Below, piece after piece: positions 1 through 7,394 of a DNA stretch of 14,608 nucleotides. This stretch comes from Sphingomonadaceae bacterium (GTDB lineage: Bacteria > Pseudomonadota > Alphaproteobacteria > Sphingomonadales > Sphingomonadaceae). A model generated the notes under the pieces. That model had not been told where the DNA came from. It saw only the letters and a list, made by a program, of their open reading frames with translations, and ran no database searches. The number at the start of each line of letters is the position of its first letter. The first letter of the stretch is position 1. The DNA lies in the NCBI GenBank assembly GCA_013821585.1, contig JACDGO010000014.1:1-14608 (forward strand), written 5' to 3'. Both the position numbers and the translations under genes were made by a program.

Positions 1-12
1 ATCCCGCGCGCC

Positions 13-888
13 TCACCAATAGAAAAACTCGGAGACGATGTGCGCGGCGAGCGCGGCGATCAGCGCGAACGTCATCGGCACATGCACGTAAAGCCAGATT
101 TCGAGCAGCGCCTTGATGCGCAGGTGCCGTCGCACGCGCATCAGGATCGCTTCCTTCTTTTCCAGAAGCGCGTCGATCTTTTCGAGCGGATCGTCGCCGA
201 GCTTGGGGCGATAGGCGGTTTCCCGCCTGATCTCGGCTTGCGCCGCGCGTGTCGCGCATCCGGGATAGCGCCCGGTAAGCCGCGCCCACAGCCCGCCGCC
301 GAACGGATCCTGCTCGAGCGACATGCGCACCATCTCGGCGTGATGCTGGTCGAGCGGCTGTGCGGCGTCGTGGAGCTGGCGGTCGGCGGAGCGCAACGCT
401 TCGAGCATCTGGCTCTCCGTCGCTTCCTCCCGGTTGTTCGAAAGGATGCGCGGCAGGCTGGAATAGACACCGATCCCGAACAGTCCCGACAGGATCACGA
501 CCATCATCAGCATATAGGCGAGCGTGTGGACGTTCCAGCCGAAGTCGAACGCGGTATGAAGCGTCGCGACGACGATCAGGCTCAGCCCAAGATAGACGTG
601 CGCCGACGTCCACGCCTTCAAGGACCAGCGCCCGCGCGTCATCGCGCGCTTCCTCACCCCGAGCATCGTCAGCCACAGGATCATCAGCGCGGAGAGCGTA
701 CCCGTCGCATAGCCGTACCACGTTCCTCCGCTCGGCCGCGGCGACACATCGGCGAGAAGATAGACGAGCAACGCGACGGCCGAGAGCATTCCGGCGATCT
801 TCGCCCATCGGAAATTGTGGTGGCGCAAAAATCCGTCGTGCGCGGCCGACCCCCGCACCCGCGACTGCACGGCGACGCGCGTGGCCAT
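13..888 (-). CDS. Five-helix membrane protein, probable two-heme cytochrome b (NOX/ferric-reductase-like)
   Basis: This 291-residue inner-membrane protein has hydrophobic segments near residues 30-47, 58-78, 94-113, 121-143 and 262-288. A charged loop of about 118 residues (144-261) should face the cytoplasm by the positive-inside rule. Helix 3 carries H97 and H111 and helix 5 carries H269 and H283, so each helix has a His-x13-His pair. That spacing and placement in helices 3 and 5 match the two stacked hemes of the NADPH oxidase/ferric reductase membrane domain, so electron transfer across the membrane is inferred. It has no flavin or NADPH domain of its own. The start is an ATG 7 bases after the stop of the upstream iron-sulfur fusion gene, so the two are probably co-transcribed, with this protein as the membrane partner. 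The family is not one I can name. Heme binding is inferred, not shown; a gene of an unknown third partner could follow beyond the left edge. Confidence 0.72.
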   Translation of the reverse strand: MATRVAVQSRVRGSAAHDGFLRHHNFRWAKIAGMLSAVALLVYLLADVSPRPSGGTWYGYATGTLSALMILWLTMLGVRKRAMTRGRWSLKAWTSAHVYLGLSLIVVATLHTAFDFGWNVHTLAYMLMMVVILSGLFGIGVYSSLPRILSNNREEATESQMLEALRSADRQLHDAAQPLDQHHAEMVRMSLEQDPFGGGLWARLTGRYPGCATRAAQAEIRRETAYRPKLGDDPLEKIDALLEKKEAILMRVRRHLRIKALLEIWLYVHVPMTFALIAALAAHIVSEFFYW

Positions 889-895
889 CAGGCGC

Positions 896-3346
896 TCACG
901 CCCCTTCCCTTTCCAACCGCGCCACCGTCAGGAACTCCTCGGGCGCGACCCTTATTGCGGCCCCCGTAGGACACGCCCGCACGCACGCCGGACCGCCCTC
1001 GATCCCCGAACACATGTCGCACTTGATCGCCTTCTTGGCTTTTTCGACGCCGTCCTCCGCGTTAGCATATTTCCATTTCTTGGTCGGCTCGCCCGGGCCC
1101 GGTCCCGTGCCGAAAAACAGCCAGTTGAGCAGGCTCGGCTTCTTCGGCGGTACGCTGTCCATGCGGATCACGCCGTAAGGGCAATTGCGCTGGCAATTGC
1201 CGCATCCGATGCAGGTCTCGTCGATGAACACCTCGCCGTCGGGGCCGCGGTGGATCGCGTTCGGCGGGCAGTCGGCCATGCAATGCGGATGCTCGCAGTG
1301 GCGGCAGCTGGTCGGCACGTGGAGGTGCGCATAGGTCCGCCCCGCCTCGCGATCGAGGCGGCTCAGCCCCTCGTGGCTGTCGGCGCACGCGCGCTCGCAA
1401 TTGTCGCAGCCGACGCAGAGATTCTCGTCGATCAGCAGCACGTCGGTCGCTTCGCCGACGCCCTGCTCGACGAGGAAGGTCGCGACGCTCGAATACATGT
1501 CGACGACGCCCGAGAAGCTGTCCTTCTTCGCCTCGACGAAGGCATTGACGTCCTGGCGCGCGGCCATGTCGCGCTTCGCGCGTTCGAGGAGCGCTGGCTT
1601 TCTAGCGAGCAGCGCCTTGAACGCTGCCCCTTGCAGCTTGATGACCTCGGACTTGATCGCCGCCTTGACCGTCGCGGTGCGCCGTCCCCCCGCGATCAGC
1701 GCCATCTCGCCGACGTAGCTTCCGGCGGGCAGGTAGGACAGAAACACCGGCTTTCCGCCGATCGATTTCTGCACGACCATCGATCCGGTGCGGACGACAT
1801 AGATATCGTCGCCCTCGTCGCCTTCTGTGATGACGTTGTCGCCCGCCTTGATGTGGAGCACCTCGGCGCCCTCGACGGCTTCGGCGACGTCCTCCTTGGT
1901 CAGGCCCGATCCGAACATCTGGAGCAGCTGCCGCTCGATCGAGATGCGCGTGATCGCCCGCCGCGCCGCGGGCACCTGGCTTTGCAGACGCAGCGCCGCG
2001 GTGCGCGACACCTCGACGCAGATCGCGTCCTCGGCCGCGCGGATCGTGGCGCCGCGTCTGCGCCCCGAGATCAGCCCGACCTCGCCGAAGATCGAGCCCG
2101 TCTCGATCGGCACGGTGACCGAGGGATCGGCCGGATCGACCTGCACCAGCACGCTCCCGCTCGCGATCGCGAACAGCGACGATCCCGGCGCGTTCTTCTC
2201 GAAGATCGTCATTCCACGCGGATAGAAGCGGGCCTCGCTGTCGAGCATGAACTCGCGCATCTGCAACGGGCTCATCCCTTCGAGGATCGAGACGTTGGCG
2301 CGCAGGAACTCGAGCCATTCGTCGACGCTCCGCTTGCCGGGCAGCCCCTTGAACTTGGCTTCGAGGATCGGCTCGTCGGCGGGTTTCAGTTCCATGTTGC
2401 CGTTGATGAACTCGACCACGTCGTGACCCTGGTTCATGCAATGCTTGATCAGCGGATAGCCCGCGAGCGCGCCGATCACGAAGATGCCGGGCTTGGTCGA
2501 TTCGAATGTCGGCGAAAGCGTCGGGAAAGCGAGCCGATCCTCGCTCGCGAACGCCACGCCCGCCGCCTCGACGAATTTGCGCGGGGGCGCCGAGCCCATG
2601 CGCGCGATGACGCGGTCGCAGCGCGCCTTGACCTCGCCGTCGCGTGTGTCGAGCGTGATGAACCCCTTGTCGATCTGCGAAGAGGTCGTCTCGGCGTGGA
2701 TCGTCATGCGCCCCGCGTCGCGCGCCGCCATCAGCGCCTTGACGTTGGCGTCCTTCGCGGTCGCGAAATCGGCCGAGCGGTTGACGAGGCTGACGACATT
2801 GCCTTGGGCGGCGTCGGCGGCGAGGCCGAGCGCGTTCTCGATCCCCGCGTCGCCGCCGCCGATCACGAAGATATGCTCGTCGTTATACTCGGCCGGGTCG
2901 TCGAGCTGATATTGCACGACCGCGCCTTCGCCGACCGGACAGCGCACCAGGTTCGGGTTGCCCTGCGTGCCGATCGCCAGCACCACGGTTTCGGCAGTCA
3001 CCGTCTCGCCGCCCGCGAGCTTCAACGAAAACGCGCCCTTGTCGCCCTCGATCGCGATGACCTCGGCCTCTTTTCGTACGGTGACGCCGTTCTTGTCGGT
3101 CTGGAAATCCCAGGTGTCGAGCACAGCCTCGCGCTTGCCCGCAGCGAAGTCGAGGTCGGCGCGCAGCACGAGTTGCGCGGGCGTCGCCATCACGTGCTTG
3201 CCCTTCTGATATTTGTAGATCGTGTCGGAGAGGTGGTTGGTCTTCTCGAGGAGAACGTGGCTGAGACCGAGCTGCGCCGCGCGCGACGCGGCGCTCAGGC
3301 CCGCCGGCCCCGATCCGACGATGGCGATCCGAAAGGTCTCCGCCAC
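896..3346 (-). CDS. FAD/NAD(P)-type oxidoreductase fused to two cyclic-nucleotide-binding domains and a four-cluster ferredoxin domain
   Basis: This 816-residue soluble protein joins three modules. Residues 1-315 form a two-dinucleotide-fold oxidoreductase, with GSGPAG at 11-16 for FAD and GGGDAG at 163-168 for NAD(P)H. It lacks the CxxC of thioredoxin reductase, and the usual C-terminal Gly-Asp FAD contact reads GIFVIGAL. Residues about 359-455 and 480-590 are two cyclic-nucleotide-binding domains; both keep the phosphate-cassette Glu and Arg (E422/R431 and E547/R556). The C-terminus holds sixteen cysteines in four groups (644-654, 681-693, 712-722, 776-792), the four-[4Fe-4S] layout of the DmsB/NrfC/HybA family. 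The expected role is moving electrons between NAD(P)H, clusters and the co-encoded membrane cytochrome, controlled by a nucleotide; substrate and direction are unknown. The GTG start at 3346 was chosen because GGGGGA lies 10 bases upstream and the first strand then begins normally. An in-frame GTG at 3364 would add six residues and has no such site. Confidence 0.88.
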   Translation of the reverse strand: MAETFRIAIVGSGPAGLSAASRAAQLGLSHVLLEKTNHLSDTIYKYQKGKHVMATPAQLVLRADLDFAAGKREAVLDTWDFQTDKNGVTVRKEAEVIAIEGDKGAFSLKLAGGETVTAETVVLAIGTQGNPNLVRCPVGEGAVVQYQLDDPAEYNDEHIFVIGGGDAGIENALGLAADAAQGNVVSLVNRSADFATAKDANVKALMAARDAGRMTIHAETTSSQIDKGFITLDTRDGEVKARCDRVIARMGSAPPRKFVEAAGVAFASEDRLAFPTLSPTFESTKPGIFVIGALAGYPLIKHCMNQGHDVVEFINGNMELKPADEPILEAKFKGLPGKRSVDEWLEFLRANVSILEGMSPLQMREFMLDSEARFYPRGMTIFEKNAPGSSLFAIASGSVLVQVDPADPSVTVPIETGSIFGEVGLISGRRRGATIRAAEDAICVEVSRTAALRLQSQVPAARRAITRISIERQLLQMFGSGLTKEDVAEAVEGAEVLHIKAGDNVITEGDEGDDIYVVRTGSMVVQKSIGGKPVFLSYLPAGSYVGEMALIAGGRRTATVKAAIKSEVIKLQGAAFKALLARKPALLERAKRDMAARQDVNAFVEAKKDSFSGVVDMYSSVATFLVEQGVGEATDVLLIDENLCVGCDNCERACADSHEGLSRLDREAGRTYAHLHVPTSCRHCEHPHCMADCPPNAIHRGPDGEVFIDETCIGCGNCQRNCPYGVIRMDSVPPKKPSLLNWLFFGTGPGPGEPTKKWKYANAEDGVEKAKKAIKCDMCSGIEGGPACVRACPTGAAIRVAPEEFLTVARLEREGA

Positions 3347-3433
3347 TTGACGCCCATCCCCCACAATACGCCGCCGCCCGCGCAGCTACGCTGCGCCATG
3401 TCGTCCGGCTTCAAGGCGCGACCCCGATCCTCA

Positions 3434-3463
3434 CTCTAGCATCGCGGATTTTATGCGCTAGAG
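3434..3463. promoter_or_regulatory. Inverted repeat in the divergent intergenic region, possible operator
   Basis: A perfect 7-base inverted repeat, CTCTAGC at 3434-3440 and GCTAGAG at 3457-3463, is separated by 16 AT-richer bases. It lies between the leftward redox fusion gene and the rightward CcmI-like gene, 30 bases before the latter's ATG. CATCGCGG occurs at 3440-3447 and again at 3471-3478. It could be a dimeric regulator site or paired -10 elements, since GCTAGAG resembles the alphaproteobacterial GCTANAWC. No matching -35 was found, so this is tentative. The rest of 3347-3493 shows nothing else I can name. Confidence 0.35.
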
Positions 3464-3493
3464 CCGAAAACATCGCGGTTGGGCGGGGAAAAG

Positions 3494-4390
3494 ATGGTTG
3501 ACGCGTCGAGGCTGAGCCGCATCGCGCTTGTGCTCGCGGCGCTCCTCGCGCTCGCGGCGACGGCGACGGCGATCTGGCGAAGCCGCGCGCCCACGCCGGA
3601 AACCGCTACGACAGCCCCGCCACCCTCACCCGAGCAGGCGATCGCCGGGCTCGAGGCCAAGCTCAAGGCCAACCCGAACGACCCCGACGGCTGGCGCCTG
3701 CTCGGCTGGTCGTTCTTCGCGACCGGCCGCTACGCCGAGAGCGCGACCGCCTACAAGCGCGCGACGCAACTCGATCCGGCCAAGGCCGAATATTGGTCGT
3801 CACTCGGCGAGGCGCTGACGCTCGCCGGCCCGGGCGACGTTCCGGCCGACGCGAAGACCGCGTTCGAGACCGCGCTCAAGCGCGACCCCGCGGATCCGCG
3901 CAGCCGCTATTTCCTCGCCGTCGCGAAGGACATGGCGGGCGACCACATGGGCGCGATCGGCGACTGGATCACACTCCTCAACACCTCGCCCGCCGACGCG
4001 CCTTGGGTAGCTGACGTCCGCCGCGCCGTCACCCAAGTGGCCGCAAAAAATCATATCGACGTCGCGGCACGCCTCGCAGCGATCCACCCCACCGCGCCGC
4101 AAGGGACCGCCGCCGCCGCGATTCCCGGCCCCACCCCCGATCAAATGCGCGCCGCGACCGCGCTCCCGCCCGGCCAGCAGCAGGCGATGGTCGACTCAAT
4201 GGTCTCCGGCCTCGCCCAAAAACTCGCGGCGAACTCCAGGAACCCCGACGGCTGGATCATGCTGATGCGCAGCTACACACAACTTGGCCGCATGCGCGAC
4301 GCGAGCGCCGCGCTCGTGAGCGCCAAAGCCGCGAACCCTGAAGCTAGCGCCAGTCTGGACTCCGCCGCGAAGGAACTCGGCATCCGCTGA
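3494..4390 (+). CDS. Membrane-anchored TPR protein, CcmI/CycH-type cytochrome c biogenesis factor
   Basis: The 298-residue protein has one N-terminal membrane segment (residues 9-28), a Pro/Thr-rich linker (32-46) and tetratricopeptide repeats around 63-96, 97-131 and 133-166. The C-terminal block at 236-267 (MVSGLA...[15 protein letters not shown]) is typical of the CcmI/CycH periplasmic domain, which holds apocytochrome c and delivers it to the heme ligation machinery. Full CcmI proteins have two membrane helices and a longer cytoplasmic part, so this resembles the periplasmic half alone, like NrfG. No other ccm gene is adjacent. The ATG at 3494 is preceded by GGGGAAAAG; a TTG at 3479 in the same frame lacks a site and was not used. 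It is divergent from the redox fusion gene, which fits a link to electron transfer but does not prove one. A general TPR scaffold is the alternative. Confidence 0.75.
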   Translation: MVDASRLSRIALVLAALLALAATATAIWRSRAPTPETATTAPPPSPEQAIAGLEAKLKANPNDPDGWRLLGWSFFATGRYAESATAYKRATQLDPAKAEYWSSLGEALTLAGPGDVPADAKTAFETALKRDPADPRSRYFLAVAKDMAGDHMGAIGDWITLLNTSPADAPWVADVRRAVTQVAAKNHIDVAARLAAIHPTAPQGTAAAAIPGPTPDQMRAATALPPGQQQAMVDSMVSGLAQKLAANSRNPDGWIMLMRSYTQLGRMRDASAALVSAKAANPEASASLDSAAKELGIR

Positions 4391-4433
4391 CAGGCCCGGC
4401 GTTGCAATTTCGCCCTCTCTCCCGCATTGCAGC

Positions 4434-5813
4434 ATGGTCATGGCGCGCAAATGGACCCCCTCGAGCTGGACCGCGCACGAGGCGCGGCAGCTGCCCGTCT
4501 ATGCGGACGCGGCGGCGCTGAGGCGCGCGACCGATACGCTCGCCCATTTCCCTCCGCTCGTCTTCGCGGGCGAAGCGCGCGACCTGACCGCGGACCTCGC
4601 CCGCGTTGGCGAGGGAAAGGCATTCCTGCTCCAGGGCGGCGACTGCGCGGAGAGCTTCGCCGAGTTCCATCCGAACAACATCCGCGACACCTTTCGCGTC
4701 ATCCTCCAGATGGCGGTCGTCCTGACCTTCGCGTCGAAGCTTCCGGTGGTGAAGCTCGGACGCATGGCGGGCCAGTTCGCCAAGCCGCGAAGTGCGGATA
4801 CCGAGGAGCAGGACAGCGTAACCCTCCCCGCCTATCGCGGTGACATTGTCAACGACATTGCGTTCGAGGCCAACGGCCGCGCACCCGATCCGCAGAGGAT
4901 GGTTCAGGGCTACAACCAGTCCGCCGCCACGCTCAATCTCCTCCGCGCCTTCAGCAATGGCGGCTACGCGAACTTGCATCAGGTCCACGCCTGGACGCAC
5001 GATTTCATGGGCCGCAGCCCTTGGACCAAGCAATATCGCGAGCTCGCCGACCGCATCGGCGAGGCGCTCGACTTCATGTCCGCGTGCGGGATCAGTCCCG
5101 ACACAGTGCCGCAGCTCAAGGGCACGCAGTTCTACACCAGCCATGAGGCGCTGCTCCTCCCCTATGAGCAGGCGCTGACGCGGCAGGATTCCTTGACGGG
5201 CGGCTGGTACGACACCAGCGCGCATTTCCTGTGGATCGGCGACCGCACGCGCTTCGAAGGGAGTGCGCACGTCGAATATCTGCGCGGCATCGGCAACCCC
5301 CTCGGCGTCAAATGCGGCCCGAGCCTCGAGCCCGAAGCGCTCCTTCGTCTGCTCGACACGTTCAACCCGGCGCGCGAGCCCGGCCGCGTCACGCTCATTT
5401 CCCGCTTCGGCCACGACCGCATCGAGGACGGCCTCCCGGTACTCGTCCGCGCGGTGCAGCGCGAGGGACACCCCGTCGTGTGGAGTTGCGATCCGATGCA
5501 CGGCAATGTCGTCAAATCGGGGAATGGCTACAAGACGCGGCCGTTCGACCGCATCCTCGCGGAGGTGCGCGGCTTCTTCGCCGTTCATCGCGCCGAAGGC
5601 AGCTTCGGCGGCGGAATCCACATCGAAATGACCGGCCAGAACGTCACCGAATGCACCGGTGGCGCGGTCGACGTAACCGAGCTGAGCCTCGGCGACCGCT
5701 ACCACACGCATTGTGATCCAAGGCTCAACGCCGCGCAAAGTCTTGAGCTGGCGTTTTTGCTCGCGGAGATGCTCAATCAGGAACTGGCGGAACGCAGGCG
5801 CGTCGCGGCCTAG
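4434..5813 (+). CDS. Class II 3-deoxy-7-phosphoheptulonate (DAHP) synthase
   Basis: The enzyme condenses phosphoenolpyruvate and erythrose-4-phosphate to DAHP, the first step of the shikimate pathway, in the cytoplasm. Its 459 residues carry the class II (plant/Mycobacterium AroG type) signatures: [11 protein letters not shown] (65-75), [11 protein letters not shown] (110-120), GVKCGPS (291-297), MHGN (355-358), [12 protein letters not shown] (396-407) and CDPRLN (427-432). C71, H356, E398 and D428 correspond to the four metal ligands of the Mycobacterium tuberculosis enzyme. The N-terminus is short and lacks much of the extension used for allosteric control there. Either the ATG at 4434 or the one at 4440 could be the start; the latter gives [10 protein letters not shown], a usual beginning, and neither has a clear Shine-Dalgarno site. 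The gene begins 43 bases after the TPR gene. Its TAG lies in a CTAG palindrome shared with the stop of the convergent DoxX-like gene. Confidence 0.96.
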   Translation: MVMARKWTPSSWTAHEARQLPVYADAAALRRATDTLAHFPPLVFAGEARDLTADLARVGEGKAFLLQGGDCAESFAEFHPNNIRDTFRVILQMAVVLTFASKLPVVKLGRMAGQFAKPRSADTEEQDSVTLPAYRGDIVNDIAFEANGRAPDPQRMVQGYNQSAATLNLLRAFSNGGYANLHQVHAWTHDFMGRSPWTKQYRELADRIGEALDFMSACGISPDTVPQLKGTQFYTSHEALLLPYEQALTRQDSLTGGWYDTSAHFLWIGDRTRFEGSAHVEYLRGIGNPLGVKCGPSLEPEALLRLLDTFNPAREPGRVTLISRFGHDRIEDGLPVLVRAVQREGHPVVWSCDPMHGNVVKSGNGYKTRPFDRILAEVRGFFAVHRAEGSFGGGIHIEMTGQNVTECTGGAVDVTELSLGDRYHTHCDPRLNAAQSLELAFLLAEMLNQELAERRRVAA

Positions 5814-6577
5814 CGCCTCGTCGGCCCTGCCAGCGAGTCCGCCACGACGCAGGCGACTCCGGTCAGGGCGAGAGTCATCGCGGCCTCGGTCCAGCGGAAA
5901 GGACTGTAGGGATCGGCGAGGAGCACCGGCCCGAACACCAGCGGAATGAACGACGCGTACATCGCGGCCAGCAGGATCGCGGCGAGACGGGCCTGCACGC
6001 CCGTCAGGATCGCCACGCCCGCCGCGATGTGGCCGACGCCGGTCGCATAGCCCCAAAACTCTTGGCCGGGCGGCAGCCATTTGGGGACCAGCGGGGCGGT
6101 GAGGTTCAAATAGGCAAAATGCGCCGCGCCGAACAACAGCGCGCAAATCCCGAACGCCAGTCGGCCCAGGCGCGTGAAGTGTGAGACCAGCGCCGCGCCG
6201 ATTCTGGCGCTGGCGGCATAGGCGATCAGCCCGCCCGCCGCGATCGCGAGTTGCTCGGCGACGCCGCTATAGGCGCCGAACTCGGCGTAATGCGCGAGCA
6301 GCACGCGGCCGTTCATCAGGACGACGACGATCAGCGCGTAATAGGCGACGAGCGCTGCGGCGCCCCAAGCCACGGTCCGGCGCCACACCACGGCCGCACC
6401 CGCGACGAGCATGAATGCCGCGGCGGCATACGCAAGCGCGGTGCGGTCCGGAAAACCCTTCGGGACCGGCTGCCCGGATAGAAAGTCCCCCGTCGCTAGG
6501 GAAACCGCGCCCAACGCCATTATGCCCAGGCCATAGACGCGCCGGCCCAAGGCTATCGGCCGATTGGGCCTGCCCAT
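5810..6577 (-). CDS. DoxX-like integral membrane protein
   Basis: The 255-residue protein has about eight hydrophobic segments (near 12-29, 46-64, 69-88, 106-124, 137-156, 175-193, 196-215 and 229-248), arranged like two four-helix halves. The second half carries [20 protein letters not shown] (149-168) and a further TGVGH (179-183), a pattern I associate with DoxX-like proteins; the family's function is poorly defined. The ATG at 6577 overlaps the TGA of the upstream TonB-C gene by one base (TGATG), a sign of translational coupling, and was preferred over a TTG one codon earlier. At the other end its TAG shares CTAG with the DAHP synthase stop, so no room remains for a separate terminator. 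A transport or redox-support role beside the secreted partner is possible, but nothing in the sequence sets it. Confidence 0.78.
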   Translation of the reverse strand: MGRPNRPIALGRRVYGLGIMALGAVSLATGDFLSGQPVPKGFPDRTALAYAAAAFMLVAGAAVVWRRTVAWGAAALVAYYALIVVVLMNGRVLLAHYAEFGAYSGVAEQLAIAAGGLIAYAASARIGAALVSHFTRLGRLAFGICALLFGAAHFAYLNLTAPLVPKWLPPGQEFWGYATGVGHIAAGVAILTGVQARLAAILLAAMYASFIPLVFGPVLLADPYSPFRWTEAAMTLALTGVACVVADSLAGPTRR

Positions 6578-7155
6578 CAATTGGCCCCCGTTCCCATTTT
6601 GCCGTTCGCCATCGGCCCCATCGCCATTCCCATGGACTCAACATTGGCCGAAACCACGCGGAGCTGAATGTCCCATTTGCGCTGGGCCATGCAGATTTTC
6701 GACATCGCCGTCAGCAAGCCGACCTGCGCGCGGCGGCAGACCAGCGGCTCGGGAAGCGCGAGGCCGGCGACGGCCACGGCGGGGTTCGTCACGGGTGGGG
6801 CGTCGGCGGGCAGCTTCCACGCGAGCCGGCCGTCGCGAAAGCCCGCGGCGCGGCTGCCGTCCCTGCGCCTGAGCGGTGCGAAGCTCGCCGTTTCGACCAG
6901 CAGATCGCACGTCGCACGGTCGAGTGCGGCGAAACCGCTGCTCCGCGTCACCGCGCAACGCATCAGCCGCCCCGCCTTGTCGACGGCCACGCGGAAGAAC
7001 ACCGTGCCTTCCTCGCCACGCTTCAGCGATTCAGGCGGATAGCGATCGCGCACCACCTGGTTGTTCTGCATGACGATCGCCGTGCCTGACGGCGCCGCGA
7101 AAGCCGCGCCCGAAACCGCCAGCGCCGTGGCGACCGCCCAGGACGAAATGCGCAT
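6577..7155 (-). CDS. Secreted protein with a TonB C-terminal-type domain
   Basis: The 192-residue protein starts with a cleavable signal peptide (about 1-20, ending AFA|AP), so it should act in the periplasm. Residues 38-94 resemble the TonB C-terminal fold (YPPESLKRGEEGTVFFRVAV, then AVTRSSG and LDRATCDLL). It has no N-terminal anchor helix or proline-rich spacer, so it is unlikely to be an energy transducer for outer-membrane receptors. Four cysteines (67, 83, 140, 155) could form two disulfides, and the tail (175-192) is rich in Met and Gly. The start is supported by GGGGAGG six bases upstream of the ATG. It is the first gene of a pair with the DoxX-like gene. The precise role is unknown. 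Confidence 0.8.
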   Translation of the reverse strand: MRISSWAVATALAVSGAAFAAPSGTAIVMQNNQVVRDRYPPESLKRGEEGTVFFRVAVDKAGRLMRCAVTRSSGFAALDRATCDLLVETASFAPLRRRDGSRAAGFRDGRLAWKLPADAPPVTNPAVAVAGLALPEPLVCRRAQVGLLTAMSKICMAQRKWDIQLRVVSANVESMGMAMGPMANGKMGTGAN

Positions 7156-7196
7156 CTTGCGCCTCCCCGTGTCCGTGATCGGACGTCGAGTGTCTT

Positions 7197-7222
7197 ATGT
7201 ACGCAAGGACGTATCGCAAGGA
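7197..7222. repeat. Short tandem direct repeat upstream of the TonB-C gene
   Basis: CGCAAGGA occurs at 7202-7209 and 7215-7222, a 13-base period, and a weaker GGCAAGA follows at 7224-7230. On the minus strand this is 40-70 bases before the ATG of the TonB-C gene, next to CATAAG, a possible -10. It may be a regulator site or part of a promoter. Intergenic 7156-7274 otherwise holds only the terminator hairpin. Confidence 0.3.
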
Positions 7223-7230
7223 TGGCAAGA

Positions 7231-7250
7231 CGAACGGCCGAAGGCGTTCG
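7231..7250 (-). terminator. Hairpin after tRNA-Glu, possible intrinsic terminator
   Basis: Downstream of the tRNA on its own strand, CGAAC pairs with GTTCG and GCC with GGC around a TTC loop, with one bulged C. The following bases (TCTTGCCATCCTT) are only loosely T-rich. It sits about 24 bases after the tRNA CCA end and would separate the tRNA from the TonB-C/DoxX pair. Intrinsic termination is uncertain because the T run is weak. Confidence 0.4.
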
Positions 7251-7274
7251 ACCAACGCCATCCTCCCTTCGGCG

Positions 7275-7349
7275 TGGTGACCCCTACGGGAATCGAACCC
7301 GTGTTTCAGCCGTGAGAGGGCCGCGTCCTAACCGCTAGACGAAGGGGCC
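7275..7349 (-). tRNA. tRNA-Glu, anticodon CTC
   Basis: The 75-base minus-strand sequence folds fully: acceptor GGCCCCT with AGGGGTC (one G-U), D stem GTCT/GGAC, anticodon stem CGGCC/GGCTG around loop CTCTCAC, T stem ACGGG/CCCGT with loop TTCGATT, then A and an encoded CCA. The loop puts CTC at positions 34-36, which reads GAG (glutamate). The sequence resembles E. coli tRNA-Glu in the 5' part (CCCCTTCGTCTAG). It lies 19 bases downstream of the aldehyde dehydrogenase stop and is transcribed in the same direction. Confidence 0.97.
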
Positions 7350-7367
7350 GCCGTGGCGAGCGCGCCC

Positions 7368-7394
7368 CTTAGCCGCCGCGCATCTCGCTGGCAA
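7368..7394 (-). promoter_or_regulatory. Candidate promoter of tRNA-Glu, inside the end of the aldehyde dehydrogenase gene
   Basis: On the minus strand TTGCCAG (7394-7388) and GCTAAG (7373-7368) are 14 bases apart, close to the Caulobacter-type consensus TTGACGS-N10-14-GCTANAWC. The TAA stop of the aldehyde dehydrogenase is inside the -10. Transcription would start about 12 bases before the tRNA. The same spacing recurs in front of zwf. Confidence 0.45.

Noticed and set aside
3347..3364. Upstream GTG start for the redox fusion
   Set aside because: It has no Shine-Dalgarno site, while GTG at 3346 has GGGGGA upstream and gives a normal Rossmann-fold N-terminus. It remains possible.
815..3439. 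Long open plus-strand frame (about 874 residues) antisense to the redox fusion gene
   Set aside because: The minus-strand frame has clear oxidoreductase, nucleotide-binding and ferredoxin motifs. The antisense frame is Arg/Asp/His-rich without recognisable domains and is open because of high GC codon use.
3434..3463. Divergent promoter -10 pair at GCTAGAG on both strands
   Set aside because: No TTG-type -35 lies 10-14 bases upstream on either strand, so only an inverted repeat is reported.
3479..3493. TTG start for the CcmI-like gene
   Set aside because: GGGGAAAAG precedes the ATG at 3494, while the TTG has no ribosome-binding site.
4344..6146. Minus-strand open frame of about 600 residues antisense to DAHP synthase
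   Set aside because: DAHP synthase on the plus strand has all metal-binding motifs; the antisense product has no domain or plausible start context.
6577..7155. True TonB energy transducer
   Set aside because: It has a cleavable signal peptide rather than an anchor, no proline-rich spacer, and no ExbB/ExbD neighbours.
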